Shown here: positions 27,268 through 35,295 of the stretch, in pieces | Numbering within the stretch: the first letter of the stretch is position 1 | How the letters are laid out: every line of letters begins with the position of its first letter | NCBI GenBank assembly: GCA_050486225.1 | Contig: JBJHCV010000007.1 | Coordinates: 97,071 to 161,070, forward strand | Direction: 5' to 3' | Source of the DNA: JBBDIX01 sp050486225 | GTDB lineage: Bacteria > Actinomycetota > Nitriliruptoria > Nitriliruptorales > Nitriliruptoraceae | Length of the DNA stretch: 64,000 nucleotides | Made by a program: the position numbers and the translations under genes | The notes under the pieces: model-generated | The model's database searches: none | The model's input: only the letters and a program-made list of their open reading frames with translations | What the model was told of the DNA's origin: nothing

Positions 27268-28569
27268 ATGGACCTGGAGCAGCAGTTCCACGCCGCGATG
27301 CTGGACATCTACCGCGTGGCTAGGCGGGACCTCTCCTACCGTGTCACCCGGTTCCTTCAGTTCGTCGAGTCGCGGGGAGGGGTCGAGGCCGCCAGACAGC
27401 TGCTGAAGGGATCCCCGTCGGAGGGCTTCGCGATCCTGTGGGAGAAGGGCCGGATCGACCTCTCCATGGAAGCGCACGTCCTCAGGACCGATTTCCGTTC
27501 GCTGTTCACCGATCAGGAGCTCCGAGTTGGCGAGGATCGGCTTCGACAGTTCGGCCACACGTCGCCTGGCTACGGTCGGTGCCGTGCGCATGGTCCGACT
27601 GGGTGCGCGGCGTGGAGGGTGACGGGGCTGGTGTCACGGGATCGGATCGCCGGGACCTTGCTCGGGATGGCTGCGGGCGATGCGCTGGGCGCGGGCTACG
27701 AGTTCGCCGGACCTCCGAAGGGTGAGGTCGCCATGATCGGCGGAGGACTGGGTGGGTTCGCGCCGGGGGAGTGGACGGACGACACCTCGATGGCGGTGTG
27801 CATCGCCGAGGTGGCCGCCACCGGGGCCATCGACCTCGAGGCGATCGGTGAACGATTCCTGCAGTGGCATCGTTCCGGTCCGAAGGACATCGGGATCTCC
27901 ACGGCAGCGGTCCTCGGGCGGGCGGCGTCCGGACGTGAACTGCCGTCCTCGGCCAGGGCGTACCTGTACGCGCACCCGAAGGGAGCTGCGGGCAACGGCG
28001 CGCTGATGAGGACCGCGCCCGTCGCGCTCACGCACCTGGGCGACGACGGATCGATCGCGACGGCGGCGCGGGCGGTCGCCGAACTGACGCACGCGGATCC
28101 GCTGGCGGGGGACAGCTGTGTGCTGTGGTGCGTTGCGATCGACCGGGCGGTCCGGGAGGACCGACTCGACGGGGTGCGCGACGGACTCGACCTCCTGCCC
28201 GAGTCGCGTCGTGACTTGTGGTCGGACGCCCTTGCGCGGGCCGAGCAGTCGTCGCCGCGCGAGTTCACGCCCAACGGGTTCACGGTCACGGCGCTGCAGG
28301 CCGCGTACTCGGCCGTGGTGCACACGCCGATCCCCGCCGGCGACCCGGCGCTGCACCTGCGGAACGCCCTCGTCGAGGCTGTGCGCATCGGTGACGACAC
28401 GGACACGGTTGCGGCGATCGCTGGGATGGTGCTCGGCGCCCGGTGGGGTGCGTCTGCCGTCCCCGCCGAGTGGCGAGATGTCCTGCACGGCTGGCCCGGC
28501 CTTCGTGCGCCCGATCTCGAGCGGCTCGCGGTCCTCACCGCCGCGCGAGGCGGTGCGACGAACGACTGA
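27268..28569 (+). CDS. ADP-ribosylglycohydrolase with an N-terminal domain of unknown function
   Basis: 433 residues. Residues 1-96 (MDLEQQFHAAMLDIYRVARR, TRFLQFVESRGGVEAARQLL, LWEKGRIDLSMEAHVL) resemble a small stand-alone actinobacterial protein often annotated as hypothetical. From residue 118 the DraG fold begins: GMAAGDALGAGYEF, EWTDDTSMAVCIAE and the C-terminal IGDDTDTVAAIAG, giving the acidic Mg-binding residues. It removes ADP-ribose from proteins or nucleic acids. An in-frame GTG at 27619 with GGAGG directly before it could start the enzyme separately; a lost stop codon between two genes is the alternative to a true fusion. Confidence 0.75.
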   Translation: MDLEQQFHAAMLDIYRVARRDLSYRVTRFLQFVESRGGVEAARQLLKGSPSEGFAILWEKGRIDLSMEAHVLRTDFRSLFTDQELRVGEDRLRQFGHTSPGYGRCRAHGPTGCAAWRVTGLVSRDRIAGTLLGMAAGDALGAGYEFAGPPKGEVAMIGGGLGGFAPGEWTDDTSMAVCIAEVAATGAIDLEAIGERFLQWHRSGPKDIGISTAAVLGRAASGRELPSSARAYLYAHPKGAAGNGALMRTAPVALTHLGDDGSIATAARAVAELTHADPLAGDSCVLWCVAIDRAVREDRLDGVRDGLDLLPESRRDLWSDALARAEQSSPREFTPNGFTVTALQAAYSAVVHTPIPAGDPALHLRNALVEAVRIGDDTDTVAAIAGMVLGARWGASAVPAEWRDVLHGWPGLRAPDLERLAVLTAARGGATND

Positions 28570-28784
28570 TCCGACCGCGCGGCCCTCGAAACCTCTGCGG
28601 TCACGCCATCACACGCCTGGACGTCGAGCACCGCCAGCGGGGCGGGGGTGGTGGCGGGGTCGACTCGACGCGATGGCCGTGAGAGGGGACCAGATGCCCT
28701 GTCGGCGCCGCGACCCCGGTGGTACGTCTCGTCAGCGACGTCGACGCCTCGTCGCGCCGCCGCCTCACCGCAGGAGGAGCCATC

Positions 28785-29042
28785 ATGATCCCGGTGATCA
28801 GCAGTATCGCGGTGCTCGGCCTCGCAGCCGTCGTGCTCGCAGGATGTGGGGGCGGATCCCCGACCCCCGCAGACACGGAACTGCCGAACCCGGCGTCGGT
28901 CAACTGCCTCGAGCAGGGCGGGCGACTCGACATCCGGGAGGACGCCGAAGGCAACCAGTTCGGGATCTGCGTGTTCGAGGACGGCAGCGAGTGCGACGAG
29001 TGGGAGTACTACCGCGGGGAGTGCGCGCCCGGCGAGGGCTGA
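28785..29042 (+). CDS. Small DUF333 lipoprotein
   Basis: 85 residues. The signal ends in VVLAGC. The mature protein is a single DUF333 domain (NPASVNCLEQGGRLDI, GICVFEDGSECDEW, YYRGEC), closely similar to the DUF333 part of the protein at 23147. The ATG at 28785 has AGGAGGA at 28772-28778. DUF333 proteins are exported, small and Cys-containing; function is not established. Confidence 0.82.
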   Translation: MIPVISSIAVLGLAAVVLAGCGGGSPTPADTELPNPASVNCLEQGGRLDIREDAEGNQFGICVFEDGSECDEWEYYRGECAPGEG

Positions 29043-29075
29043 GCGTGGCCGGGCCCGGACGTCTCGAGTCCGGGG

Positions 29076-29258
29076 TCAGCCGCCGAGGGCGGTGAACACC
29101 TCGTACACGAGGAACGCCGGCCAGAACAGACCCTGGACGATCGCGAGCGGGTACTCCCAGAAGGTGTCGGCCTGCTGCCAGAAGTAGACGAGCGCACCGA
29201 AGATGCCGAGGCCGTAGATCGCGCCCCCGCCTGCGGCTGCACCAGCGTTGGAACTCAC
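29076..29258 (-). CDS. Small conserved membrane protein
   Basis: 60 residues, with two hydrophobic segments (about 11-27 and 37-56). The core YGLGIFGALVYFWQQADTFWE resembles small proteins of unknown function found in many bacteria. GTG start at 29256-29258 with GGGGAGGA about six bases upstream, which strongly supports translation despite its size. Convergent with the DUF333 lipoprotein, 33 bases apart. Confidence 0.7.
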   Translation of the reverse strand: MSSNAGAAAGGGAIYGLGIFGALVYFWQQADTFWEYPLAIVQGLFWPAFLVYEVFTALGG

Positions 29259-29397
29259 GGCGGTCCTCCCCGGTCGAACCGAACCTCGGCAGGGCGATCG
29301 AGTCGACGTCCCGAGTGTGTCGCGTGGCTGAGCGCACGCACAGTGCTGAACGGCCCTGAGTGGTGCCCGGGAGTGCCTCGAGGTGGCCGAGCAGGTC

Positions 29398-30741
29398 TCA
29401 GGAGAAGGAGAAGGCGACGGGCAGCACCACGACGACCGATGCCGCCCACAGGGCCAGGACGGGCAGGTACGCGGTCTGCCACTGTTCGAGTCGGTGAGCG
29501 GTCGCCCGTCCCGTCGCGAACCGTGCCGAGTGCCATGCCGTGCCTGCGAGGTTCACGAGCAGCACCAGGTTGAGCCCCAGTGCCGCGGTGCGATTCGGCG
29601 TGAAGCCGAGCGCTCCGATCCGGGCCAGCATCGCCGACAGCACCATCAGGTCGAGCAGCAGTGCACTGGAGACGGCGACCAGTCGGATCCGGTCCATCCA
29701 GCCGGGAGGCTGCAGGGGATCGCGAGCCGACACGCCGTAGAGCACCAGGCCGAGCACCACCAGCATCAGGGCGTCGAAGACGCCCAGCAGTTCACGGCTG
29801 AAGGTGCCACCCAACCCGGTCACGGCGTAGACCACCGCTGCGCCGGTGAGCATGACGGCGAACAGGGGGGTGAAGATCATGGTGAGCACGGGTGCCATGT
29901 TCTCGATCACCCGTTGTCTGGCCTCGACCAGCCACGCGGCGACGATCACCGCGCCCGCTGCGCCGGAGGGAAGCGCCCACACGGCGACCGTGTCGGCCAG
30001 TCCCGCCCTGACGGGCTCGAGGATCAGCGCGGTCAGGCCGACCAGCACACCGCCACCGAGCGCGATCAGCACGAGGTAGATGAACCACTCGCCGGTGAAC
30101 CGCACGAAGTCCATGCGCTTCTCGTGTGATCGGACCGTCCCGCTCATGTAGGCGAATGCGACCACGAACCACAGGGCGACCGGCAGATGGGCGGCGACCA
30201 GCAGTTCGGTCGACGATCCCTCACGGTAGGGGTAGACGTTGACGAGCACGGCGGCCACCACGAAGGGAGCGGCGCAGGCCAGCCACTGGCGTGCGCTGAG
30301 TCGACGTCGTCGTGCGAGGAACCCCGCGAGGAACGGCAGCACGAGCAGGCTCAGGTTGCGCAGGAGCCACAGGGGTTCGGTGTCGGGGAATCCGGAGGCG
30401 AGACGCGCGACCTGCACCGTGACCGCGGCTGCGAGGCCGAACGCGAGCGCGTCGGCGAGTCCCACGGCGTCGGATCTCGACTCCTCCGCGCCGCCGACGA
30501 CGAACTGCTTCCAGAGCCTGCCGCTGTGCTCTCGCGCGAACTCTCGCGACAGGTCGTCGATGGCGCCCATGCGCTTCACGGCGACGAGGAACGCCTCGTC
30601 GGGCGCGAGCCCGGCCGCGTGCAGGTCGTCGACCTGATCGCGCAGGTGCGCCTCGAGTTCGTCGACGTCCGCGTCGCCCACGACCGATCCTCGGCTCACG
30701 TACGCACGCCACTGCGCGATGTGGGGTTCGACGGCGTCCAC
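29398..30741 (-). CDS. Polytopic membrane protein with N-terminal HAAS/permease-prefix-type domain
   Basis: 447 residues. The first 75 (VDELEAHLRDQVDDLHAAGL, DEAFLVAVKRMGAIDDLSREFA) match the helical domain found in proteins encoded next to PadR regulators. The remainder contains about ten membrane segments. Function unknown. The GTG start at 30739-30741 has GGGAGGG inside the end of the PadR gene, whose stop lies within 2 bases, so translation is coupled and the PadR protein most likely regulates this product. Confidence 0.75.
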   Translation of the reverse strand: MDAVEPHIAQWRAYVSRGSVVGDADVDELEAHLRDQVDDLHAAGLAPDEAFLVAVKRMGAIDDLSREFAREHSGRLWKQFVVGGAEESRSDAVGLADALAFGLAAAVTVQVARLASGFPDTEPLWLLRNLSLLVLPFLAGFLARRRRLSARQWLACAAPFVVAAVLVNVYPYREGSSTELLVAAHLPVALWFVVAFAYMSGTVRSHEKRMDFVRFTGEWFIYLVLIALGGGVLVGLTALILEPVRAGLADTVAVWALPSGAAGAVIVAAWLVEARQRVIENMAPVLTMIFTPLFAVMLTGAAVVYAVTGLGGTFSRELLGVFDALMLVVLGLVLYGVSARDPLQPPGWMDRIRLVAVSSALLLDLMVLSAMLARIGALGFTPNRTAALGLNLVLLVNLAGTAWHSARFATGRATAHRLEQWQTAYLPVLALWAASVVVVLPVAFSFS

Positions 30742-30742
30742 G

Positions 30743-31102
30743 TCAGGCCCTCCCGACGGCGGCGGGTGCGATGACGGCGTCCGACCAGACGCCACGCAGC
30801 GCCCGGGTGACGGTGACCCACTGCCGCCGGTGCTCCGCGAGCGCAGCCACGCCCGCGTCGGTGATGGTGTAGTAGCGACGTCGGCGTCCCTCGGGTGGGG
30901 TGCGCCACTGGGTGGTCACGTACCCGAGCCGGTGCAGACGGTGCAGCAGTGGGTAGAGCATGCCGTCGGTCCACTCCAGTTCCCCGTCCGAGAGTTCACG
31001 GATGCGCCTGAGGATCGCGTACCCGTAGTTCTCGCCCTCGGCGAGGATGGACAGGACGAGTGGCGTCGCGGTCGCCGCGACGAGGTCCTTGTCGATCTGC
31101 AC
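30743..31102 (-). CDS. PadR-family transcriptional regulator
   Basis: 119 residues. The winged-helix domain shows PLVLSILAEGENYGYAILRRI, the LEWTDGMLYPLLHRLHRLGYV recognition region and RRRRYYTITDAGVAALAEHR. PadR proteins are dimeric repressors that often control the adjacent membrane protein or transporter. The GTG at 31100-31102 with GGAGG five bases upstream is preferred; longer frames to 31216 would start with non-conserved sequence. A palindromic site about 43 bases upstream probably serves autoregulation. Confidence 0.9.
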   Translation of the reverse strand: MQIDKDLVAATATPLVLSILAEGENYGYAILRRIRELSDGELEWTDGMLYPLLHRLHRLGYVTTQWRTPPEGRRRRYYTITDAGVAALAEHRRQWVTVTRALRGVWSDAVIAPAAVGRA

Positions 31103-31130
31103 GACTGCCTCCCGGGCGTGAGGGACACCT

Positions 31131-31155
31131 CGATGCACGATGCATTGCAGTGCAA
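31131..31155. promoter_or_regulatory. Candidate PadR operator
   Basis: Overlapping inverted repeats: TTGCA-G-TGCAA at 31145-31155 next to TGCA-CGA-TGCA at 31134-31144. They lie 29-53 bases upstream of the PadR start, where a promoter would sit. The local A+T content is higher than the surroundings. Confidence 0.5.
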
Positions 31156-31212
31156 GGTATCGCCACGTGGGTCGGCATGGCGGCCGAACGGCCGGGGTCG
31201 GGCCTGTCGGGG

Positions 31213-31638
31213 TCACGACTCCCGGGTGCGGCCCCGGATGCGGTCGCGGTCACTACGTGGCAGCCCGTCGACCACGAGGTCGTACGAGTCGTCGAGCCAG
31301 CCGGACAGGTCGTCGTCGGGCACCGTGCCGTCGAGCAGCACGGTGTTCCAGTGCCGCTTGTTCAGGTGGTAGCCGGGGATCACGGCCGCGTGTGTCTCTC
31401 GGAGGATGGTGGCGATCTCGGGCTCGCACTTCAGGCTGATGCGTGGGGGTCGTTCGTCCGGCGCGATGATCGCGAAGATCCGCCCCGCCACCTTCATCAC
31501 CACCGCGTCAGGTCCGAAGGGGCGTTCCTCCGTGACGTCGGGCTTCGCGGTGCACCGGGCGCGGATCGTCGTGATGTCCAAGGTCCTGTCCAGGTCTCGG
31601 TCGCGGGGAGCAACCTCGCCGGGTGTTGCGGCGGTCAC
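31213..31638 (-). CDS. MmcQ/YjbR-family protein (CyaY-like fold)
   Basis: 141 residues. Family segments RPFGPDAVVMKVAGRIFAII, ISLKCEPE and the ending PGYHLNKRHWNTVLLDGTVPDDDL are typical of MmcQ/YjbR DNA-binding-like proteins. Biochemical role unproven. GTG start overlaps the stop of the upstream membrane protein gene by 4 bases (GTGA), so the two are co-translated. Confidence 0.85.
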   Translation of the reverse strand: MTAATPGEVAPRDRDLDRTLDITTIRARCTAKPDVTEERPFGPDAVVMKVAGRIFAIIAPDERPPRISLKCEPEIATILRETHAAVIPGYHLNKRHWNTVLLDGTVPDDDLSGWLDDSYDLVVDGLPRSDRDRIRGRTRES

Positions 31639-32021
31639 CGCCCGAGGGTCCACCCGAGCACCTCGTAGCCGAGCAGCGTGGCGGACACGAACAGCAGTCC
31701 GGTGAAGGCCAGGTCCTCGATCCAGTCGAGCAGTGCGGGCTGACGCTCCACCATGATCACCGGGTTGTAGTACCCGATGGACACGAGGATCATCACCACG
31801 GACAGCGCCAGTCCCGCCCACGCGGACCAGCCCATGCCGGCGAACAGGCCCCCGACCACGACCGCAGCGACCGCGTACACCGGCAACTGCAGCACCAGGG
31901 CGCGCATCGAGTCGTGCCGGGACACCCCCGCCCTGGCCGTGGCGCGCCACCCCTCGTAGACCAGCGACATCGCGAAGGTCACGAGCAGGATCCACGCGGC
32001 GTGGGTCGTCAGTGTCGTCAC
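31635..32021 (-). CDS. Hypothetical four-helix membrane protein
   Basis: 128 residues, mostly hydrophobic, with four membrane segments (about 7-23, 42-62, 64-83 and 102-122). No family recognised. GTG start at 32019-32021 with GGAGGA eight bases upstream. It is translationally coupled to the YjbR-type gene by a GTGA overlap. Confidence 0.6.
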   Translation of the reverse strand: MTTLTTHAAWILLVTFAMSLVYEGWRATARAGVSRHDSMRALVLQLPVYAVAAVVVGGLFAGMGWSAWAGLALSVVMILVSIGYYNPVIMVERQPALLDWIEDLAFTGLLFVSATLLGYEVLGWTLGR

Positions 32022-32213
32022 GGCATCGGTCCTCCGGTCACGCGCGCAGGGCGCGGACGCCAGCGTGACGGGACCGTAGGCGATGCCCGGTCGCAGTGGC
32101 GGTCGGACATTGGGCTGGAGGACCCGGTCACTGCCGGCGACAGGGGACCTTCTGCTCTGCCGCGCGTGCTGGCCGGTTCGTAGTGTCTGGACACGACGGC
32201 GACGGGAGCCGGC

Positions 32214-32543
32214 ATGGTGAGCGACACGATGCAGGCGCTCGCACTGACCGCACCGGGGGAGTTCGAGGTGCAGGAGGTCCCGGTGCCGCAGGCCGGGCCG
32301 GGTGAGGGGCTGTGCGAGGTCCACTCGGTGGCGATCTGCGGCACGGACCGAGAGGTCGTCGCGGTCAACTTCCTGAAGCGAGGCCGGCCTCGCTCCCGCC
32401 CCTCCACGCCGGGGCGCGAGTGGGCCGGCGTCGCCCACTTCACGCTCGTCGACCACGGGATCGTCGGGATTCGAGTCGACGCAGGCGCGGCCGGCCGGCT
32501 CGTGCAGGACTGGCACCACCGGGCGCGGGCACTCGTCCCGTGA
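32214..32543 (+). pseudogene. Truncated zinc-type alcohol dehydrogenase (MDR) N-terminus
   Basis: 109 codons. MQALALTAPGEFEVQEVPVP and VHSVAICGTDREVV match the GroES-like start of medium-chain dehydrogenases, including the catalytic zinc Cys. A degenerate PGREWAGV may represent the usual GHEWAG motif. The NAD-binding domain is absent; intact members have about 340-370 residues. It is probably a decayed gene whose remaining frame is still linked to the downstream kinase by a GTGA overlap. Confidence 0.55.
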
Positions 32544-33562
32544 ACGGGGACCAGCGCGTTCGGGTGATGGCGATCGGGACGGTCATGGTCGACGTGCTGG
32601 CCGTCGGGCTGCCGGGTGTGGCCGAGCCGGGACACGTCGTGTACGCCCCGCACGGAGTGCAGGCACGAATCGGGGGACACGCCGCCGACGTCGCCATCGA
32701 CCTCGTCTCCCTCGGGCACCCACCTGACGCGGTGGCCCTGGTCGCGGGGGTCGGCACCGGGATGCATGCGTCGTTCGCCGACGCGGAGATCGCTCGACAT
32801 GGTTTCCAGACGTACCTGCAGCGGTTCGCGACGTGCGACACCGGGACGAACCTCGTGCTCGAGGTCGACGGGGAGGACCGGCGCTCCCACGTCGACCCGG
32901 GCGCCAACTGGCTCCTCGAAGCGCGGCACGTGCTCGACGCGGTGGAACGGTTCGACCCTCAGGTGGTCAGCCTGCGTCCCGGCGACACGGGCATCGACCC
33001 GCGCCTCACCGACGTGCTCGCGCCGCTCGGCGACGCACTCGTGCTCCTCGACGTGATGCAGCCGCACCCGTCGCGGCCCGCCGACCTGGTCCTCGGTGCG
33101 ATGGAGCAGGTGGACGTGGTCCACTGCAACGAACACGAGGCGCTCCTCGCGACCGGTGAGCCGGACCTCGACGGTGCCGTGGACACGCTGCTCGACGCTG
33201 GTGCGGGACTCGTGCTGGTGACGGCCGGCGGCACCGGTGCTCGCGCGGTCACCGCCCGGTACCGAGTCTCCCAGCCGGGTTACCGGGTCGAGGTGGTCGA
33301 CGCGACCGGGTGCGGCGACGCCTTCTGCGCCGGGGTGATCGCGTGGCTGTCCGCGGCCGCGCCCCCGCCGACGCGTGCGATCATCGACGGCCTCGACGCG
33401 GACGACCTGACGTTGCTGCTCGCCCACGCCCAGGCGGTCGGTGCGTCCGCGGCGACCGCCGTCGGCTGCGTCGAGGGAGTCGACCGCCGCCGGATCGAAG
33501 GTCTTCGGGCGGGACAGACCACGCGGGTGCTGTCGCAGACCCGGGCCATGACCCGGGCCTGA
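32540..33562 (+). CDS. PfkB-family carbohydrate kinase
   Basis: 340 residues. N-terminal RVMAIGTVMVDVLAVGLPG, GGHAADVAIDLVSLG and the C-terminal VVDATGCGDAFCAGVIAW (catalytic GxGD) identify a PfkB sugar kinase. Substrate unknown. It begins with GTG overlapping the stop of the dehydrogenase remnant, which suggests that the pair once formed a polyol or sugar pathway. It is distinct from the fructokinase-like gene at 8263. Confidence 0.85.
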   Translation: MNGDQRVRVMAIGTVMVDVLAVGLPGVAEPGHVVYAPHGVQARIGGHAADVAIDLVSLGHPPDAVALVAGVGTGMHASFADAEIARHGFQTYLQRFATCDTGTNLVLEVDGEDRRSHVDPGANWLLEARHVLDAVERFDPQVVSLRPGDTGIDPRLTDVLAPLGDALVLLDVMQPHPSRPADLVLGAMEQVDVVHCNEHEALLATGEPDLDGAVDTLLDAGAGLVLVTAGGTGARAVTARYRVSQPGYRVEVVDATGCGDAFCAGVIAWLSAAAPPPTRAIIDGLDADDLTLLLAHAQAVGASAATAVGCVEGVDRRRIEGLRAGQTTRVLSQTRAMTRA

Positions 33563-33604
33563 CCTCGTCGCCCACCGGCCACCGCAGGGCTCACGGCGGT
33601 GCCG

Positions 33605-33979
33605 TCACCCGGTGGCGAGGTCCATGCGCAGGTACTCGGTGATGCGCAGAACACCCGGGGGGCGCTTCACGCCGTCGCCGATGGCGCGCCATGCCTCCTC
33701 GGCGCCGATCAGCCGCGGCGCCGTCAGTTCCACGTCGCGTCCGTCGACGGTGAGGCGCGCCCGGCCCGCCGCCAGCGCGTTGCGGACCCAGTCCGACTCC
33801 GACCCGTACACCAGCACGAACACGTAGCCGCCGTCGACGGGGTGTGCGTCGAGCGGGGTGCGGTGCACGGCGCCCGTCGAACGTCCGACGTGGGTGAGCA
33901 CCGGCCGTACGCCTCGGCGCAGCTCGATCGGGTTGAAGACCCGTCGATTGATGCGTGTCCACCACCGCGGCATGGGCAC
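33605..33979 (-). CDS. Deazaflavin (F420)-dependent nitroreductase-family protein
   Basis: 124 residues. The core VLTHVGRSTGAVHRTPLDAH, DGGYVFVLVYGSESDWVRNALAAG and the ending matches the DDN-like nitroreductase family, which uses coenzyme F420 in actinobacteria. Substrate unknown. The GTG at 33977-33979, with GAGGAG seven bases upstream, fits better than the ATG two codons later. Confidence 0.85.
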   Translation of the reverse strand: MPMPRWWTRINRRVFNPIELRRGVRPVLTHVGRSTGAVHRTPLDAHPVDGGYVFVLVYGSESDWVRNALAAGRARLTVDGRDVELTAPRLIGAEEAWRAIGDGVKRPPGVLRITEYLRMDLATG

Positions 33980-34059
33980 GAACCGTCTCCTCGTCGGGGC
34001 GTGTGGGATCGGTCGGCGAGTCTCGCACACGCCGCGTCACGGTCTGGGTCCGCCGGGGC

Positions 34060-35199
34060 CTACGCGGGTCCGGCGTCGTGGGGGGCGTCGGAGATCGGGT
34101 CAGCCGCCCCGCTCCACAGGGCGGCGCGGCCCGGCCCGACGGCCGGGTCCGGCGCTGCCCCGTCGAGCAGGACCCGGGTTCCCGCGTCCCGGTGGTGCGC
34201 CCATGCGGGGCCGCCCGGCAGTGACGGGTCGGTCGCCTCGACCAGGTACGTCGGAGCGCGGCGGTCCACGAGCAGGCGGAAGATGTCCGGCCGGTTGTAG
34301 TGGCCGGCGAAGTCGTGACGCAGCTTCATGCGCACCCCGACCTCGATGTCCATGTCCGCGTACACGATGCCCTCGACGTTGCCGGCGAGTGGTCCCGCCG
34401 CGACGCGCGTGTCGGGTGCGACGATCGCGGACCCGCCGCCGATGTCGTCACGGGAGAGGAACTCGGCGTCGTCGCCGTCGACCTCGAGCATGGAACGCAG
34501 CCGGTCGTCGACGATCGAGCAGGAACTGATCACCCACGCCTTGGACATCTGGGCGAACGCGGTCGCGGCGTTCAGCGCGATCTCGGGCATGGGTCGTGAG
34601 ATCTTGGGGAAGTGGTTGGGCCAGGCCATGGCGTGGACCCGGGTGTGCTCGGCGGTGAGCGCGAAGATCGCCAGCGGGTTGGAGTTCTCCCCGCACATCA
34701 GCCCGCTCATCGGGCCGAACTCGGAGGCGACGGCGCCGAAGGTGTCTCCGAAGCCTCCGCGGTGGACGAGGCGTTCACCGACGGTGGGCATGATCTTCTG
34801 GTGCCGTCCCAGCAGCCGCCCATCGGGCCCGAAGAACAGCTGGGTGTTGTACATCGTGCCGAAGGTGTCCGGTTCCTTCTCGCACACCCCCATGACCACG
34901 TAGGCGCCGGCACGTCGAGCGGCCTCGCCGAGTGCTCGGGTCGTGGGGCCGGGGACCTCCACGGCGTTGCGGAACAGTTCGACGCTGAGCCGTGTCGCGA
35001 GTGCGTCGGTCCCGGGGTGGAAGTGGAACCACACCGGGTGGGCAGGGATGAACCCCTCGGGGAACCCGATGATGCGGGCCCCGTTGGCACCGGCCTCCTC
35101 GATCAGCCCGATGGCCTTGTCGAGGGTCGCCTCGCGGTCGAGGAACACCGGCGCGGCCTGCACCGCCGCGCCGCGAAGCACCGGATACACGTCGCCCAT
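34060..35199 (-). CDS. Nitrilase (aliphatic nitrilase-type)
   Basis: 379 residues. The Glu-Lys-Cys triad is visible: Glu in GFPEGFIPAHPVW, Lys in GRHQKIMPT and Cys in GLMCGENSNPLA. The length and CGEN/CWEN-type motif fit true nitrilases, which convert nitriles to carboxylic acids and ammonia, rather than amidases. ATG at 35197-35199 with GGAGG seven bases upstream. No aldoxime dehydratase or nitrile hydratase is adjacent. Confidence 0.88.
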   Translation of the reverse strand: MGDVYPVLRGAAVQAAPVFLDREATLDKAIGLIEEAGANGARIIGFPEGFIPAHPVWFHFHPGTDALATRLSVELFRNAVEVPGPTTRALGEAARRAGAYVVMGVCEKEPDTFGTMYNTQLFFGPDGRLLGRHQKIMPTVGERLVHRGGFGDTFGAVASEFGPMSGLMCGENSNPLAIFALTAEHTRVHAMAWPNHFPKISRPMPEIALNAATAFAQMSKAWVISSCSIVDDRLRSMLEVDGDDAEFLSRDDIGGGSAIVAPDTRVAAGPLAGNVEGIVYADMDIEVGVRMKLRHDFAGHYNRPDIFRLLVDRRAPTYLVEATDPSLPGGPAWAHHRDAGTRVLLDGAAPDPAVGPGRAALWSGAADPISDAPHDAGPA

Positions 35200-35295
35200 C
35201 GTCCGACCTCCGGGATCGTCGCGGACCACTCAACGGGTCCCGGACGCGGAGCGACAGGGCCGATGGTCCACAGGTCGACGTCGCGACCCGGAGGA

